A stretch of DNA of 64,000 bases from Petrosia ficiformis (lineage: Eukaryota; Porifera; Demospongiae; Haplosclerida; Petrosiidae): NCBI GenBank assembly GCA_947044365.1, contig OX345647.1, forward strand, positions 2,847,501-2,911,500. The letters run 5' to 3'. The notes beneath the pieces were generated by a model. It was not told the origin of the DNA and did no database searches. It worked only from the letters and a program-made list of their open reading frames with translations. The stretch's first letter is position 1. Each line of letters starts with the position of its first letter. A program made the position numbers and the translations under genes. Of the stretch, positions 62,901 through 64,000 are shown piece by piece.

Positions 62901-64000
62901 AGTCCACTAGGACCCAAAAGGAGTCCACCAGGACCCATTAGGAGTCCAATAGTACCCAAGAGGAGTCCACTAGGACCCAAAAGGACGCCACTAGGACCCA
63001 TTTGGTGTCAACTAGCACCCATGAAATGTCCCCTAGGACCCTTAACTAGTCCACTAGGACGCACTAGGTGTCTACTAGGACCCAATAGGAATCATCTAAG
63101 ACCAATAAGGAGTCCGCTAGGACCCATAATTAGTCCAGTAAGACCTAATAGGACACCACTAAGAACCATTAGGAGTCCACTAGGACCCCTTAGGAGTCCA
63201 TTAGGACCATAAAGAGTCCACCAGGACTAAATAGGACTCCAATTTCAACCCATTAGGAGTCCATTAGGACCATAAAGAGTCCACCAGGACTAAATAGGAC
63301 TCCAATTTGACCCATTTGGAGTCCACTAGGACCCCATAGGTGTCCCCTAACATTAGTAAGGAGTCCACTAGGACCCATTACGAGTCCACTAGGACCCATT
63401 TGGAGTCCACTAGGACCCAATAGGAGTCCACTAGGACCAATAGAAGTCCACTAGGACCAATAAGAAGTCCACTATGACCCATTAGGAGTCCAATAGGACC
63501 CATAAGGAGTCCAATAGGAATCCACTAGGACCCATGAGGAGTCCACTAGGAGCCATTAGGGTCCACTAGGACCCTTAAAATGTCCACAGGGACGCCATAG
63601 GACTCCACTAGGACCCATAAGGAGTCCACTAGGACCCAAAGGAGTCAACAGGCACCCTTTAGGAGTCCGCTATGACACATTAGGTGTCTACTAGGACCCA
63701 TAAGGACTCATTAGGAGTCCAGTAGGACCCATTAGGAGTCCACTAGGACCAATAAGGAGTCCACTAGGACCAAATAAGAGTCCACTAGGACCATTAGTAG
63801 TGCATTAGGACGCATTTGGAGTCCTTTAGGAATCATAAGGAGTCCACTACTACCCAATAGGAATCCACTAGGACCAACTAGGACTTCACTTGGACCCATT
63901 AAATGTCCGTTAGTACCCATTATTGATCCACTAAATCCCAAAAGGAGCCCACTAGTACCCAATAGGAGTCCATGAGGACCCTATAGGAGTCCATTAAGAC

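Larger units (their letters stand above)
50884..64000 (-). repeat. 21-bp satellite, reverse orientation, to the window end
   Basis: About 620 monomers. Marker variants such as AGATCCCAAAAGGAGTC recur at 52171, 56004, 58526, 60834 and 62383, each followed by a similar succession of variants. The block includes the 2,522-bp tandem duplication. Open frames are heptapeptide strings on either strand. No gene or other insertion was seen; the array continues past the window edge. Confidence 0.93.

Noticed and set aside
31695..64000. Possible CRISPR or other spacer-repeat array
   Set aside because: Units are head-to-tail without unique spacers, all degenerate, and the context is eukaryotic.
1..64000. 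tRNA, rRNA, riboswitch or bacterial promoter features
   Set aside because: Nothing resembling cloverleaf or rRNA core sequences was seen; the window is eukaryotic and repeat-dominated, so bacterial signals do not apply.

Overview
This window looks like repeat-dominated, probably heterochromatic, eukaryotic nuclear DNA. A decayed piggyBac transposon with predicted short spliceosomal introns, a pair of TA-flanked MITE-like elements and tens of kilobases of micro-, mini- and satellite repeats point to an animal, most likely an invertebrate. The sequence does not let me name the species. I find no intact host gene, rRNA, tRNA or CRISPR array. Almost every long open frame here is a by-product of a repeat: period-4 arrays give Ser/Ile/Tyr/Leu/Pro/His strings, and the 21-bp satellite (7 codons) gives heptapeptide strings in several frames at once.

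Layout. (1) 1-19402 is one copy of a 19.4-kb segment. It consists of an AT-rich part (1-4730) built of degenerate modules, a 9-bp minisatellite (5327-5700), and about 13.5 kb of period-4 arrays (TATC, CATC, TGTC, CGTC and CTAC types) arranged in higher-order modules. (2) At 19403 the same segment restarts as a direct tandem copy with a few percent or less divergence. It stays collinear for about 7.6 kb, is interrupted by two nested-family TIR elements sharing a TA (25219-25643 and 25646-26803), and then becomes rearranged and shortened (to about 30314). (3) At 30315-30324 strand polarity flips at a palindrome into an inverted 9-bp array (30325-31694), which abuts a 21-bp satellite. (4) The satellite fills the rest of the window (31695-64000). 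Its orientation switches near 36390, 48530 and 50875, and it contains local amplifications including an apparently identical 2,522-bp tandem duplication (54863-59906). (5) A 2.5-kb piggyBac element sits in the satellite at 44042-46545, bounded by TTAA duplications and imperfect TIRs. Its transposase reads on the minus strand, keeps all the catalytic aspartates, but carries three frameshifts and three stops.

How the parts relate. There is no operon-like or pathway relationship. The parts record a history: the 19.4-kb unit duplicated, the MITE pair then entered only one copy, the period-4 part of that copy rearranged, and the piggyBac entered an already established satellite and decayed there. 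The least expected structures are the 10+11-bp internal architecture of the 21-bp satellite, its polarity-switch junctions, the predicted introns of the piggyBac element, and the degenerate module array hidden in the AT-rich segment. Boundaries of repeat blocks are read by eye and may be off by tens of bases; the transposon, TIR and palindrome positions are exact as read.
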